A stretch of 25,169 nucleotides of DNA from Syntrophaceae bacterium UBA5761 (GTDB lineage: Bacteria; Desulfobacterota; Syntrophia; Syntrophales; UBA4778). A program made the translations under genes and the position numbers. The notes beneath the pieces are model-generated. The model saw only the letters and a list, made by a program, of their open reading frames with translations, made no database searches and was not told the DNA's origin. This document shows, piece after piece, positions 8,366 through 16,114 of this stretch (position 1 is the stretch's first letter; every line of letters starts with the position of its first letter). The stretch is from the NCBI GenBank assembly GCA_002418885.1, contig DIEZ01000051.1, forward strand, positions 1 to 25,169, read 5' to 3'.

Positions 8366-11173
8366 ATGGAGTTTATCAAAGTCAGGGGCGCTTCTCAGCA
8401 CAACCTCAAACACATCGACCTCGACATCCCGAGAAACAAACTTGTAGTCATCACCGGCGTGAGCGGGTCGGGCAAATCCTCCCTGGCCTTCGACACCGTT
8501 TTTGCCGAAGGCCAGCGGCGGTACGTGGAATCGCTCTCCACCTATGCCAGGCAGTTCATCGGCCGGATGGACAAGCCGGAGGTCGAATCCATCGAGGGTC
8601 TGTCCCCTGCCATCGCCATAGAGCAGCGCCAGCCGAGCCAGAACCCCCGCTCCACGGTCGGAACGGTGACCGAGATTTACGATTACCTGCGGCTCCTCTA
8701 TGCCAGAGTCGGCATCCCTCATTGTTATCGATGCGGCAGGGAGATCAAACCCCAGACCGTCGAAATGATGACGGACTATGTTCTGGCCTTGCCGGAGGGG
8801 ACGAAGGTCAGTCTCCTTGCGCCTGTCGTCACGGGGAGAAAGGGGGAGTTCCAGAAGGAGCTGAGGAAACTGAGGAAGGCCGGCTTCGTTAGGGTCCGTG
8901 TGGACGGCACTGTACACGACCTTGCCGATGAGATACCCCTGGACCGGAAGAAACGCCATTCCATCGATGTAGTCGTCGACCGCCTCGTCTGCCGGGAAGG
9001 AATCGGAAAACGCCTGCGGGACTCGATCGAGATAGCCATCGGACTCTCGGACGGTCTTGTCAGGATAGAAACGGACGGTGAGGAGAAGGTCTTCAGCGGC
9101 CGTTATGCCTGCCCCCGGTGCGACATCAGTTTTTCCGAGCTCGAGCCGAAGGTCTTCTCTTTCAACAGTCCCTACGGTGCTTGTCCCGATTGCGGCGGCC
9201 TCGGAACAAGGATGTATTTCGACGAGGACCTTGTGGTATCCGACCCGGAGCTCTCCCTCCGGGAGGGGGCGATCGCTCCCTGGGCGAAACGAAACTCCGT
9301 ACATTTTTTCCAGCTCCTGGAAGCCCTCTCCGGGCATTACAAATTCGACATCAACGTCCCCTTCAACCAGTTGCCGGAAGAAGTCAGGCGCGTGCTCCTT
9401 TACGGGTCAGGCGACGAGGAGATTCAGTTTCACTTCGACAGGGACGGGAGGCGGTACTTTTACAGCAAGCCCTTTGAAGGGGTGATTAACACCCTCGACC
9501 GGCGTTACCGGGAAACGAAGTCGAAGGATGCCCGCGCGGAACTTGCGCGGTACATGAACGTGAGGGAATGCCCGTCCTGCCGGGGTGCCAGGTTGAAGAA
9601 GGAGAGCCTGGCCGTGACGGTCGGGGGGAAGAACATCCACGAGGTCTCCTGCATGTCCATCAGGGAGGCCATGAATTTTTTTTCGACCTTGAAGCTGACG
9701 GACCAGGAGGTCCTCATCTCCCAGAGTATCTTAAAGGAGATCGGGGCGCGGCTGATGTTCCTCCTCGAGGTGGGTATGGACTATCTGAGCCTGGAGAGGT
9801 CGTCGAATACGCTCTCGGGGGGTGAATGGCAGAGGATCAGGCTGGCTACGCAGATTGGGTCCGGGCTGGTGGGGGTTCTTTATGTCCTCGACGAGCCCAC
9901 CATCGGCCTCCACCCCAGGGATGACGCGCGGCTGATCTCTACGTTGAAGCGCCTCCGGGACATGGGTAACGCCGTTCTCGTCGTCGAACACGACCCTGAA
10001 ATGATGCTTTCTTCCGACTACATCGTCGACATGGGTCCCGGCGCCGGCCTGAAGGGAGGCGAGATCATCTTTCAGGGCACGCCGGAAGAAATATGCGAAT
10101 CCCCGGAATCCCTCACGGGCGCTTACCTTTCCGGCAGGATGAAGATCCCCGTGCCCGCCGGGAGACGGGCCGCCGCCGGGCGGTACATCTGTCTCGAGGG
10201 GGCGACGGAGAACAACCTCAAGGACATCGATATCAAGATTCCCACAGGCGTGATGACCTGTGTCACCGGGGTGTCGGGGTCGGGGAAGAGCACGATGGTC
10301 ATCGACACCCTGTACAAGGTAATCGCCCGCAGGCTTTACCGGTGCCGCGACAGGGCGGGGAAGGTCAGGAAGGTCAGGGACCTGGGGGGAATCGAGCGGG
10401 TGATAGTTATGGATCAGCAGCCCATCGGCCGTACCCCCCGGTCGAACCCGGCGACGTACACGGGTGCCTTCAATACGATCCGCGACCTATTCACCCAACT
10501 TCCGGACGCGAGGGTGAGGGGTTATCATTCCGGCCGCTTCAGTTTCAACGTGAAAGGCGGCAGGTGCGAGGTCTGCAAAGGAGACGGCGTGATAAAGATC
10601 GAGATGCATTTCCTCCCCGATGTCTATGTCACCTGCGACGTATGCCACGGGAAGCGTTTCAACCGCGATACGCTGGACATCCTCTACAAGGGGAAAAGCA
10701 TAGCCGACATCCTGGACTTGACGGTGAGTCAGGCGCTTTCTTTTTTCGAGAACGTCCCCGCCATCCTGTCGAAGCTGATGCTCCTGAACGACGTCGGCCT
10801 TGGCTACATAAGGCTGGGACAGTCGGCAACGACGCTATCGGGCGGCGAGGCGCAGAGGATCAAACTTGCCAAGGAGCTGGGTAAGCGGGTGAAGGGCACT
10901 TCCCTGTACATCCTGGACGAGCCGACCATCGGGCTGCACTTCGCAGATGTCCAGAAGCTCTTGGACGTCCTCGCAAGACTCGTCGATTACGGCAATACCG
11001 TCGTCGTGATCGAACATAACCTGGACGTCGTCAAGTCAGCCGACTACGTCATCGACCTCGGCCCCGAAGGGGGGCCGGGAGGAGGACGCATAATCGCCTC
11101 CGGGACCCCGGAAGACGTTGCGAGGGAGGAGGCGTCGCTGACCGGGCAATTCCTCCGCAGGGTCTTGCAATAA
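8366..11173 (+). CDS. uvrA: Excinuclease ABC subunit A (UvrA)
   Basis: UvrA is the damage-sensing dimeric ATPase of nucleotide excision repair and loads UvrB. The 935 residues match the family (about 940). The first ATPase half has Walker A GVSGSGKSS (31-39), zinc cysteines CYRC and CPRC...CPDC, the signature LSGGEWQRIRLA (about 483-494) and Walker B LDEPTIGLH (about 507-515). The second half has GVSGSGKST near 635, the zinc module CEVC...CDVC, LSGGEAQRIKLA, and a second LDEPTIGLH. Residue 488 is Trp where Ala is usual in the first signature. It closes the mfd-initiated gene run and converges on the small minus-strand gene 33 bp away. No SOS box was seen directly upstream. Confidence 0.98.
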   Translation: MEFIKVRGASQHNLKHIDLDIPRNKLVVITGVSGSGKSSLAFDTVFAEGQRRYVESLSTYARQFIGRMDKPEVESIEGLSPAIAIEQRQPSQNPRSTVGTVTEIYDYLRLLYARVGIPHCYRCGREIKPQTVEMMTDYVLALPEGTKVSLLAPVVTGRKGEFQKELRKLRKAGFVRVRVDGTVHDLADEIPLDRKKRHSIDVVVDRLVCREGIGKRLRDSIEIAIGLSDGLVRIETDGEEKVFSGRYACPRCDISFSELEPKVFSFNSPYGACPDCGGLGTRMYFDEDLVVSDPELSLREGAIAPWAKRNSVHFFQLLEALSGHYKFDINVPFNQLPEEVRRVLLYGSGDEEIQFHFDRDGRRYFYSKPFEGVINTLDRRYRETKSKDARAELARYMNVRECPSCRGARLKKESLAVTVGGKNIHEVSCMSIREAMNFFSTLKLTDQEVLISQSILKEIGARLMFLLEVGMDYLSLERSSNTLSGGEWQRIRLATQIGSGLVGVLYVLDEPTIGLHPRDDARLISTLKRLRDMGNAVLVVEHDPEMMLSSDYIVDMGPGAGLKGGEIIFQGTPEEICESPESLTGAYLSGRMKIPVPAGRRAAAGRYICLEGATENNLKDIDIKIPTGVMTCVTGVSGSGKSTMVIDTLYKVIARRLYRCRDRAGKVRKVRDLGGIERVIVMDQQPIGRTPRSNPATYTGAFNTIRDLFTQLPDARVRGYHSGRFSFNVKGGRCEVCKGDGVIKIEMHFLPDVYVTCDVCHGKRFNRDTLDILYKGKSIADILDLTVSQALSFFENVPAILSKLMLLNDVGLGYIRLGQSATTLSGGEAQRIKLAKELGKRVKGTSLYILDEPTIGLHFADVQKLLDVLARLVDYGNTVVVIEHNLDVVKSADYVIDLGPEGGPGGGRIIASGTPEDVAREEASLTGQFLRRVLQ

Positions 11174-11206
11174 GGTCGAAGTGAATAGTTTTTTCTGCCT
11201 GCCTCT

Positions 11207-11470
11207 TTACTTTGCGGGCGAGGGGGCAGGAGCCGGGGCCGTTTCAGGGGTCGGAGCAGTTTCAGGCCTCGGTCCTCTGTCTGCCGCCTTCTCCACGGTC
11301 ACGTATTCCTTCCCCAGGACGAGGTTGACCTCACCGGTCAGCCTGTTCACTTTATAGAAGCCCGGCGCATAGGCATAGTTGACGGGGATGACCTGGTACC
11401 TGGTCCAGTAAAAAACGATGACGATGAGTAATGCGACGATTATTCCGACTACCTTGCACATTTTCTCCAT
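11207..11470 (-). CDS. Small single-pass membrane protein, unknown function
   Basis: I do not recognise this 87-residue protein. It has one hydrophobic segment near the N terminus (about residues 6-23, KVVGIIVALLIVIVFYW), a short polar domain with YKVNRLTGEVNLVLGKEY, and a low-complexity Pro/Ala/Thr tail (about 67-87, repeats of ETAP and PAPA). A positively charged start followed by one helix suggests an inner-membrane anchor with a short soluble part. The ATG at 11470 was chosen because GGAGG (11479-11483) stands 8 nt upstream; an ATG at 11488 would lie before that site. The gene is alone, and a strong promoter and a long structured leader precede it. Confidence 0.75.
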   Translation of the reverse strand: MEKMCKVVGIIVALLIVIVFYWTRYQVIPVNYAYAPGFYKVNRLTGEVNLVLGKEYVTVEKAADRGPRPETAPTPETAPAPAPSPAK

Positions 11471-11483
11471 TGGTATGACCTCC

Positions 11484-11661
11484 AGCATTTATCGATTGGC
11501 TAAGGGATTTAAACTTTAAGCTCGTTGTTATTTGAGCGGGATCCAGCTACCGCGGGGCCGGCTCTTGACGGCCTCTCCGAGGCTAAAGAAATTCTCCACC
11601 GAAGATGGGCTTTCAGCCGGAGCGCCGCGAAAGGCCGCCGTATCGGTTCGGTTGTTTTGGT
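11484..11661 (-). ncRNA. Candidate structured leader RNA or small RNA upstream of the small membrane protein gene
   Basis: Between a strong minus-strand promoter and the small membrane protein gene lie about 180 nt rich in complementary segments. Segment 11633-11639 (GGCGGCC in RNA) pairs with 11567-11573 (GGCCGUC). Inside it, CUCC (619-622 of 116xx, read as its complement) and GGAG close a domain holding GGCU-GAA-AGCC (11608-11618) and a C(UUCG)G-type hairpin (11596-11608). A perfect GCCUC-GGA-GAGGC hairpin (11571-11583) overlaps the closing stem by 3 nt, so the two compete. The tail 11484-11540 is A/U-rich. It does not match any riboswitch, 6S or SRP RNA consensus I know. The structure is from hand pairing only. 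Confidence 0.45.
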
Positions 11662-11666
11662 CGCGC

Positions 11667-11696
11667 AGTATAGGAGACCTTGCCGGGGTACGTCAA
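11667..11696 (-). promoter_or_regulatory. Sigma70-type promoter driving the structured leader
   Basis: TTGACG (11691-11696), an 18-nt spacer and TATACT (11667-11672) on the minus strand form one of the best sigma70 matches in the window. A start near A11661 is predicted, giving a leader of about 190 nt before the ATG at 11470. Confidence 0.6.
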
Positions 11697-11721
11697 GGAT
11701 AAAAGAATAGACAAGCACATC

Positions 11722-12372
11722 TCAGGCGAGGCGCCGATAGAGGGAATGCCCGTCGATGTATTCGGCGACGGCGTCGGGAATGAGGTAACGGACGGACTTA
11801 CCTCGTGAAAGTCTTTTCCTGATGTCCGTCGAAGAGATGTCGAGAAATGTTACGGAACGGAAAAAGAGCAAGGAACCGATAGGGCTGCGGAAGGCCTTCC
11901 GGCCTGGTAGATGACGAAAACTCGCTGCTAACGGGGGCGGTAGGATTTCATCGAGGCGCTGGTCGTCGTAACCGGGCCTTGTCACGACCACGAAATGGCA
12001 TAGGAGTAAGAGCTTCTCCCAGTCCTTCCAGCGCCCGATGTCCGCGAAGGCGTCCCGGCCAAGGATGAAAAAAAGATCGAGGTCTCTTCCCCGGGCGTCG
12101 AGAAAATAGCGAACCGTATCGATCGAATAGGACCGTCCTTCACGCCTGCCTTCCACGTCGGAGACTTCAAAGGCGGGGTTTCCCTCCACGGCGAGCGCGA
12201 CCATCTTCATGCGGTCTGCAAAGGGCGTGACCTTCGCCCTTTTGAGCGGCGGGCTCGCCGCCGGCACAAACAACACCTTGTCCAGCCCGAACATCTCCCG
12301 GATTTCTTCGGCGCAGCGTAGATGCCCGATGTGGATCGGGTCGAATGTCCCCCCCAGGAGTCCCCATCTCAT
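11722..12372 (-). CDS. nadD: Nicotinate-nucleotide adenylyltransferase NadD
   Basis: NadD adenylylates nicotinate mononucleotide to deamido-NAD in the shared last part of NAD synthesis. The 216 residues show the nucleotidyltransferase motif [11 protein letters not shown] (7-17), the conserved SYSIDT (81-86), FFILGRDAF (101-109) and the C-terminal SSTDIRKRL (180-188), all expected for the family. The ATG overlaps the proA stop codon as ATGA, which implies translational coupling. Pairing with proA is common in deltaproteobacteria and related phyla. rsfS, which often follows nadD, is not present here: downstream is about 250 bp holding the leader RNA region. Confidence 0.95.
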   Translation of the reverse strand: MRWGLLGGTFDPIHIGHLRCAEEIREMFGLDKVLFVPAASPPLKRAKVTPFADRMKMVALAVEGNPAFEVSDVEGRREGRSYSIDTVRYFLDARGRDLDLFFILGRDAFADIGRWKDWEKLLLLCHFVVVTRPGYDDQRLDEILPPPLAASFRHLPGRKAFRSPIGSLLFFRSVTFLDISSTDIRKRLSRGKSVRYLIPDAVAEYIDGHSLYRRLA

Positions 12373-13625
12373 GTCCTGACCTGTCCGTCTCCGTAGACGA
12401 TGAATTTCGTCGTCGTCAGTTCCTCGACACCCATGGGGCCGAAGGCGTGGAGTTTTGTGGTGCTGATCCCGATCTCGGCGCCGAGGCCGAGCTCGAACCC
12501 GTCGCTGAAGCGCGTGGAGGCGTTGACGAGCACCGTGGAAGAATTGACTTCGTTTAGGAAACGCTGTGCGTTCCGGTAGTCCCTCGTGATGATCGCCTCC
12601 GTGTGGAGCGAACCGTACTTCTCGATGTGGCGAATGGCCTCGTCAAGGCCGTTGACCGTCCGGACGGCGAGGACGAGGTCGAGGTACTCGGCGTACCAGT
12701 CTTCTTCCCTCGCCTCTTCGATGTCGGGCAGGATATTCCTCGTTTCCGCGCAGCCCTTCAACAGGACCCCGGCATCGGAGTACCGTTTCGCCATGAGGGG
12801 CAGGAACGCCTGCGCCGCGTCTTTGTGGACCAGGAGGGTTTCCATGGCGTTACAAACACCCGGTCTCTGGACCTTGGCATTCATGCAGATGTCGAGCGCC
12901 ATGTCGAGGTCTGCACCGGCGTCGACGTAGATATGGCACACGCCTTTGTAGTGCTTGATGACCGGTATCTTGGACGTCTGGACGACCGCCCGGATGAGTT
13001 CTTCACCTCCCCGCGGGATGATCAAGTCGATGTACTCTTCGAGCTGGAGCATCTCGTGGACCGCCTTCCTGTCGGTCGTCGGGATTATCTGGACGGCCGC
13101 TTCCGGGAGGCCGTGCTCTTCCAGTACGCGCCGAAGGATACCGGCGATGGCGAGGTTGGAATGGATGGCCTCCGAGCCTCCTCTCAGGATGACGGCGTTG
13201 CCCGACTTCAGGCAGAGTGCTGCCGCGTCGGCCGTCACGTTGGGCCGGGACTCATAGATGATGCCGACCACACCGAGGGGGATCCGCATCCTGCCGACGA
13301 CGAGTCCGTTCGGCCTCTTCCACAGGGAGGTCACCTTCCCGACGGGGTCGGGCAGCGCGGCGACTTCCCGCAGACCCCTGGAGATCCCGCTAACGGTCTC
13401 CGCCTTCAGGGTGAGCCGGTCGACCAACGCGGAAGAAAGACCCTTGTCGCGGGCGTACCGAACGTCCTTTCCGTTTTCGTCGAGCAGGAATTCTGTGTTT
13501 TTTACCAGTTCATCGGCCATCTTCCGCAACGCGGCGTCTTTCACCGGGGACGGTGCACCGGCGAGCGTGTGGGAAGCCTTTTTTGCGTCTGCGGCGATTC
13601 CTATGACCTGTGTTTTGATGTTCAT
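12369..13625 (-). CDS. proA: Gamma-glutamyl phosphate reductase ProA
   Basis: ProA reduces gamma-glutamyl phosphate with NADPH to glutamate-5-semialdehyde, the second step of proline synthesis. The protein has 418 residues, equal to the family norm (E. coli 417). The catalytic cysteine is Cys258 in [32 protein letters not shown] (116-132) and [13 protein letters not shown] (141-153) are typical nucleotide-site regions. The start ATG at 13625 follows AAGGGGGT at a spacing of about 5; an in-frame start at 13661 would add 12 residues that overlap the inverted repeat and is less likely. proB, normally just upstream with obg, is absent: the upstream neighbour is divergent. Confidence 0.96.
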   Translation of the reverse strand: MNIKTQVIGIAADAKKASHTLAGAPSPVKDAALRKMADELVKNTEFLLDENGKDVRYARDKGLSSALVDRLTLKAETVSGISRGLREVAALPDPVGKVTSLWKRPNGLVVGRMRIPLGVVGIIYESRPNVTADAAALCLKSGNAVILRGGSEAIHSNLAIAGILRRVLEEHGLPEAAVQIIPTTDRKAVHEMLQLEEYIDLIIPRGGEELIRAVVQTSKIPVIKHYKGVCHIYVDAGADLDMALDICMNAKVQRPGVCNAMETLLVHKDAAQAFLPLMAKRYSDAGVLLKGCAETRNILPDIEEAREEDWYAEYLDLVLAVRTVNGLDEAIRHIEKYGSLHTEAIITRDYRNAQRFLNEVNSSTVLVNASTRFSDGFELGLGAEIGISTTKLHAFGPMGVEELTTTKFIVYGDGQVRT

Positions 13626-13646
13626 CGTTACCCCCTTATATCCCCA

Positions 13647-13661
13647 GTGAGAGGTTCTCAC
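13647..13661. promoter_or_regulatory. Perfect inverted repeat at the proA transcription start (possible operator or 5' hairpin)
   Basis: GTGAGA-GGT-TCTCAC is a perfect 6-3-6 palindrome. It lies about 5-20 nt downstream of the predicted proA start site and 21 nt upstream of the ATG. It could bind a repressor as DNA or form a small hairpin in the mRNA leader. No known regulator could be assigned. Confidence 0.4.
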
Positions 13662-13672
13662 AGCTTCGCCTG

Positions 13673-13701
13673 TTCATACCCAAGGTGCGGGGATGTGTCA
13701 A
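13673..13701 (-). promoter_or_regulatory. Sigma70 promoter of proA-nadD
   Basis: TTGACA (13696-13701), exactly 17 nt, then TATGAA (13673-13678) on the minus strand: a perfect -35, optimal spacing and a 4/6 -10. The predicted start near 13666 gives a leader of about 40 nt before proA. Confidence 0.65.
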
Positions 13702-13811
13702 GGCCATTAAATTTTCGGGGGCCCTCTTGATAAGTTGAGTGATCTTTGTTAGGTATGCTCACTTTTTTTTCGAAGTCCGCGAAGGGGTGTGTAACACAGG
13801 AAGAGGCGGAA

Positions 13812-14885
13812 ATGAGAGACCTGTGCATCAGGGCAGGCCGCAAAGTTTATCGGGTCATCAAAGACGGCGGGTTTGACCTTGACCGGGTCACGACCTATTT
13901 GGCGCCGGCCGGTGGGCCGCGCTGGTTGGCGGCAAGCGGTTTCGACCTCGCGCTCCTGGAGAATGCCGTTCTTGGGCGCTCCAAGCCCGTGTTGCTCGCA
14001 GGGTCGTCGTCGGGCGCCTGGAGGATGGCTGCCTGGTTGCAGCCCGAGCCCGTCAAGAGCTACAGGACCTTCATGGAGACCTACCTTAAGGACTCATCTT
14101 ATCAGCGGTCGGACACCCCGGAGACGCTGCTCGATTCCATGAGAACACTCCTGGATGCGTATATCGAGGATGACGCAGTCCCCTTCGCCCTCGCGCACAG
14201 GCAATACCGACTCGCCGTCACGACTGCGAGGGCGAAGAATTTCGCCGCTTCGGAGATCTCCTTTATCCAGCGGTTGGGAGTAGGGTCGGCCTGGCTCTTT
14301 AACGCCCTGAACCCCGATTACCTGAGGCTTCTCTTTGAGCGCGTCGTCTTTTACAGCGGCGCTCTGCCGCCGCGGTTCTGCCTTCGTCAGGATTTCTGCG
14401 GGAAGACGATCCCACTCGACTCGACGAATTTCAAGGCGGCGATCCTCGCCTCCGGTGCGATCCCGGTCGTCATCGCCGGCGTACGGGACATCTACAATGC
14501 ACCGCGGGGGGCATACCGGGACGGCGGTGTCTTCGATTATCACCTGAATCACGAATACACCGCCCGGGAAGGGGAAGTAACCCTGTTCTTCCATCACACG
14601 GAACGCATCGTTCCCGGGTGGTTCGACAAGGGGTTGAAGTCGCGCCGCCCGCCTGCAAAAATACTGGAGAACGTCCTCCTGGTCCACCCCGGCGCCGGGT
14701 TGGTGGAACGTTTACCCGGCAGAAGAGTTCCCGACAGAGAAGACTTCGTCACCTTCATCGATGACCCGGAGACCAGGATAAAGAACTGGCGCAGGGCAGT
14801 GGATTTGTGCGCCCCTCTCGGAGATCGGTTTCTGGAAGCGGTCGCAAGCGGCCGTATCCGCGAAGTCGTAAAGATGCTTGAGTGA
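13812..14885 (+). CDS. Patatin-like phospholipase / acyl hydrolase
   Basis: A 357-residue protein with the patatin catalytic pattern: the oxyanion-type segment GGPRW (34-38), nucleophile elbow GSSSG (64-68, Ser66), the region ILASGAIPVV (211-220), and the catalytic Asp in YRDGGVFDYH (Asp237). Patatin-family proteins hydrolyse acyl ester bonds in lipids using a Ser-Asp dyad; the substrate here is unknown. It has no signal peptide, so it is probably cytosolic or membrane-associated. ATG 13812 is preferred because AGGAAGAGG ends 5 nt upstream; ATG 13755 or TTG 13746 would add an unsupported N-terminal tail. Its stop overlaps the start of the next gene (TGATG), indicating an operon with the radical SAM protein. 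Confidence 0.82.
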   Translation: MRDLCIRAGRKVYRVIKDGGFDLDRVTTYLAPAGGPRWLAASGFDLALLENAVLGRSKPVLLAGSSSGAWRMAAWLQPEPVKSYRTFMETYLKDSSYQRSDTPETLLDSMRTLLDAYIEDDAVPFALAHRQYRLAVTTARAKNFAASEISFIQRLGVGSAWLFNALNPDYLRLLFERVVFYSGALPPRFCLRQDFCGKTIPLDSTNFKAAILASGAIPVVIAGVRDIYNAPRGAYRDGGVFDYHLNHEYTAREGEVTLFFHHTERIVPGWFDKGLKSRRPPAKILENVLLVHPGAGLVERLPGRRVPDREDFVTFIDDPETRIKNWRRAVDLCAPLGDRFLEAVASGRIREVVKMLE

Positions 14886-15832
14886 TGAGAACGGATCGGG
14901 GTGACTTAGACGGGCAGATCGATAAATTGCGTGAGATGTTGGCGCGTTGTGCCCTCTGTCCGCGGAAGTGCGGGGTGAACAGGACGGCCGGTGAAAGGGG
15001 GTACTGCGCCCTCGACCACCGGGTCGTCCTGAGTCGCGCCCTGCCCCACCACGGCGAAGAGCCGCCTTTATCGGGGAACCGCGGTGCGGGGGCGGTCTTC
15101 TTTTCATCCTGCAACCTCCAGTGTGTCTATTGTCAGAACCACCAGATCAGTCACACCCTCAGGGGCCGTTGCGTCGGTATCGCCGAACTCGCCGGCCTGA
15201 TGCTCGACCTCGAGGGTTCGGGATGCCACAACATCGAAGCGGTGACGCCCACTCCCCACGTCCCGATGATAGCCGAAGCCCTTCGTCTTGCCCGTGACCG
15301 GGGGCTCCGTGTCCCCTTCGTCTACAATTGCGGCGGCTATGAAAACCCCGACGTAGTCCGCCTCCTCGGGGGAATGGTGGACATCTACCTGCCGGACTTC
15401 AAGTACGGTTTGGCCGAGGATGCGGCTGAGTTCTCCTGCGCCGGCGACTATCCGCGACGGGCGCTCGAATCCATCCGGGAGATGATGGAGCAGGTCGGCG
15501 ACGGCCTCGAGGTCAGGGACGGTATAGCCCTGAAAGGCCTCTTGGTCAGGCACCTCGTACTGCCGGGCAGGAAGGAAAATTCGCTCGCGGTCCTCAGGCT
15601 GATAGCGAAACATTTGTCAAAAGCGGTTCCGGTCAGTATAATGTCGCAGTATACCCCGATGCCCTTTTCGGAGGGGCACCCATGTCTGGGAAGGCGCGTA
15701 ACGGAGGAAGAGTACGCCGACATCGTGGAGGAGGCGCTGGACATGGGCTTCGAAGAAATCTACACCCAGGAAGTGGACGACCGGGCGCTGAACCCGGATT
15801 TTGCTCAAGAACAGCCCTTCAGATGGGCATGA
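14885..15832 (+). CDS. Radical SAM protein, PflX family (pyruvate formate-lyase activating enzyme-like, COG1313)
   Basis: The protein has 315 residues. The radical SAM cluster motif is Cys76-x3-Cys80-x2-Cys83 in SSCNLQCVYCQNH. Upstream is a second cysteine group, CALCPRKCG (22-30) and YC (41), characteristic of the PflX/COG1313 group, which is related to glycyl-radical activating enzymes but has no settled function. The SAM-binding barrel follows, with YLPDFKYG and VPFVYNCGGYE as family-like segments. The start is taken as ATG 14885, which shares its A with the patatin stop (TGATG); a GTG at 14882 is an alternative. No glycyl-radical enzyme gene is nearby, so its target cannot be named. Confidence 0.88.
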   Translation: MRTDRGDLDGQIDKLREMLARCALCPRKCGVNRTAGERGYCALDHRVVLSRALPHHGEEPPLSGNRGAGAVFFSSCNLQCVYCQNHQISHTLRGRCVGIAELAGLMLDLEGSGCHNIEAVTPTPHVPMIAEALRLARDRGLRVPFVYNCGGYENPDVVRLLGGMVDIYLPDFKYGLAEDAAEFSCAGDYPRRALESIREMMEQVGDGLEVRDGIALKGLLVRHLVLPGRKENSLAVLRLIAKHLSKAVPVSIMSQYTPMPFSEGHPCLGRRVTEEEYADIVEEALDMGFEEIYTQEVDDRALNPDFAQEQPFRWA

Positions 15833-15850
15833 GGCGGGAGCACAATAAGG

Positions 15851-16075
15851 ATGAACGAGATCTTTAATTTCGGGAAAATCCTGGTCGCTATCGGTGTGAT
15901 CCTGGCCGTCGTGGGCCTTCTTTTTATGCTGGGGGGAAAGATACCCTGGTTGGGCCGGTTGCCCGGCGACTTTCTGGTCAAGGGCAAGAATTTCACCTTC
16001 TATTTTCCTTTGACGACGTGCATAATCGTCAGCATCGTCCTTAGTGTCCTCATGTACCTTTTCTTTCGCAAGTAG
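15851..16075 (+). CDS. DUF2905 small membrane protein
   Basis: A 74-residue protein with two predicted transmembrane helices (about 9-28 and 52-70). Between them lies GKIPWLGRLPGDFLVKGKNFTFYFPLTTC, whose GRLPGD and FYFPLTTCI elements identify the DUF2905 family. The function is unknown across bacteria. GGGAG stands about 10 nt upstream of ATG 15851. It is 18 bp behind the PflX-like gene and probably in the same transcript, and it converges on the minus-strand SPASM gene 39 bp away. No terminator with a T-tract was seen in that gap. Confidence 0.88.
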   Translation: MNEIFNFGKILVAIGVILAVVGLLFMLGGKIPWLGRLPGDFLVKGKNFTFYFPLTTCIIVSIVLSVLMYLFFRK

Positions 16076-16114
16076 CCCTGACTGCCCTGCTCCTCGGTCG
16101 ATGCCCACTTTAAG

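Noticed and set aside
8333..9337. Open frame of 334 codons on the minus strand opposite uvrA
   Set aside because: Antisense to a complete uvrA; composition reflects reverse-complemented uvrA codons.
11174..11206. Possible bidirectional terminator between uvrA and the small membrane gene
   Set aside because: The T-run precedes rather than follows the imperfect CCTGCC/GGCAGG pairing, so it does not have terminator layout on either strand.
11509..11718. Short frames on both strands in the gap between nadD and the small membrane protein
   Set aside because: No ribosome binding site or recognisable family; the segment is better explained as a promoter and structured leader.
12603..13730. Long open frame (375 codons) on the plus strand opposite proA
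   Set aside because: It lies wholly antisense to a full-length, motif-complete proA and shows no recognisable domain; such frames are expected in GC-rich coding DNA.
14882..14890. TGA at the end of the patatin gene as a possible selenocysteine codon, given selC
   Set aside because: The patatin domain is complete before the TGA, the next gene starts at the same place in a TGATG overlap, and no SECIS-like hairpin was evident.
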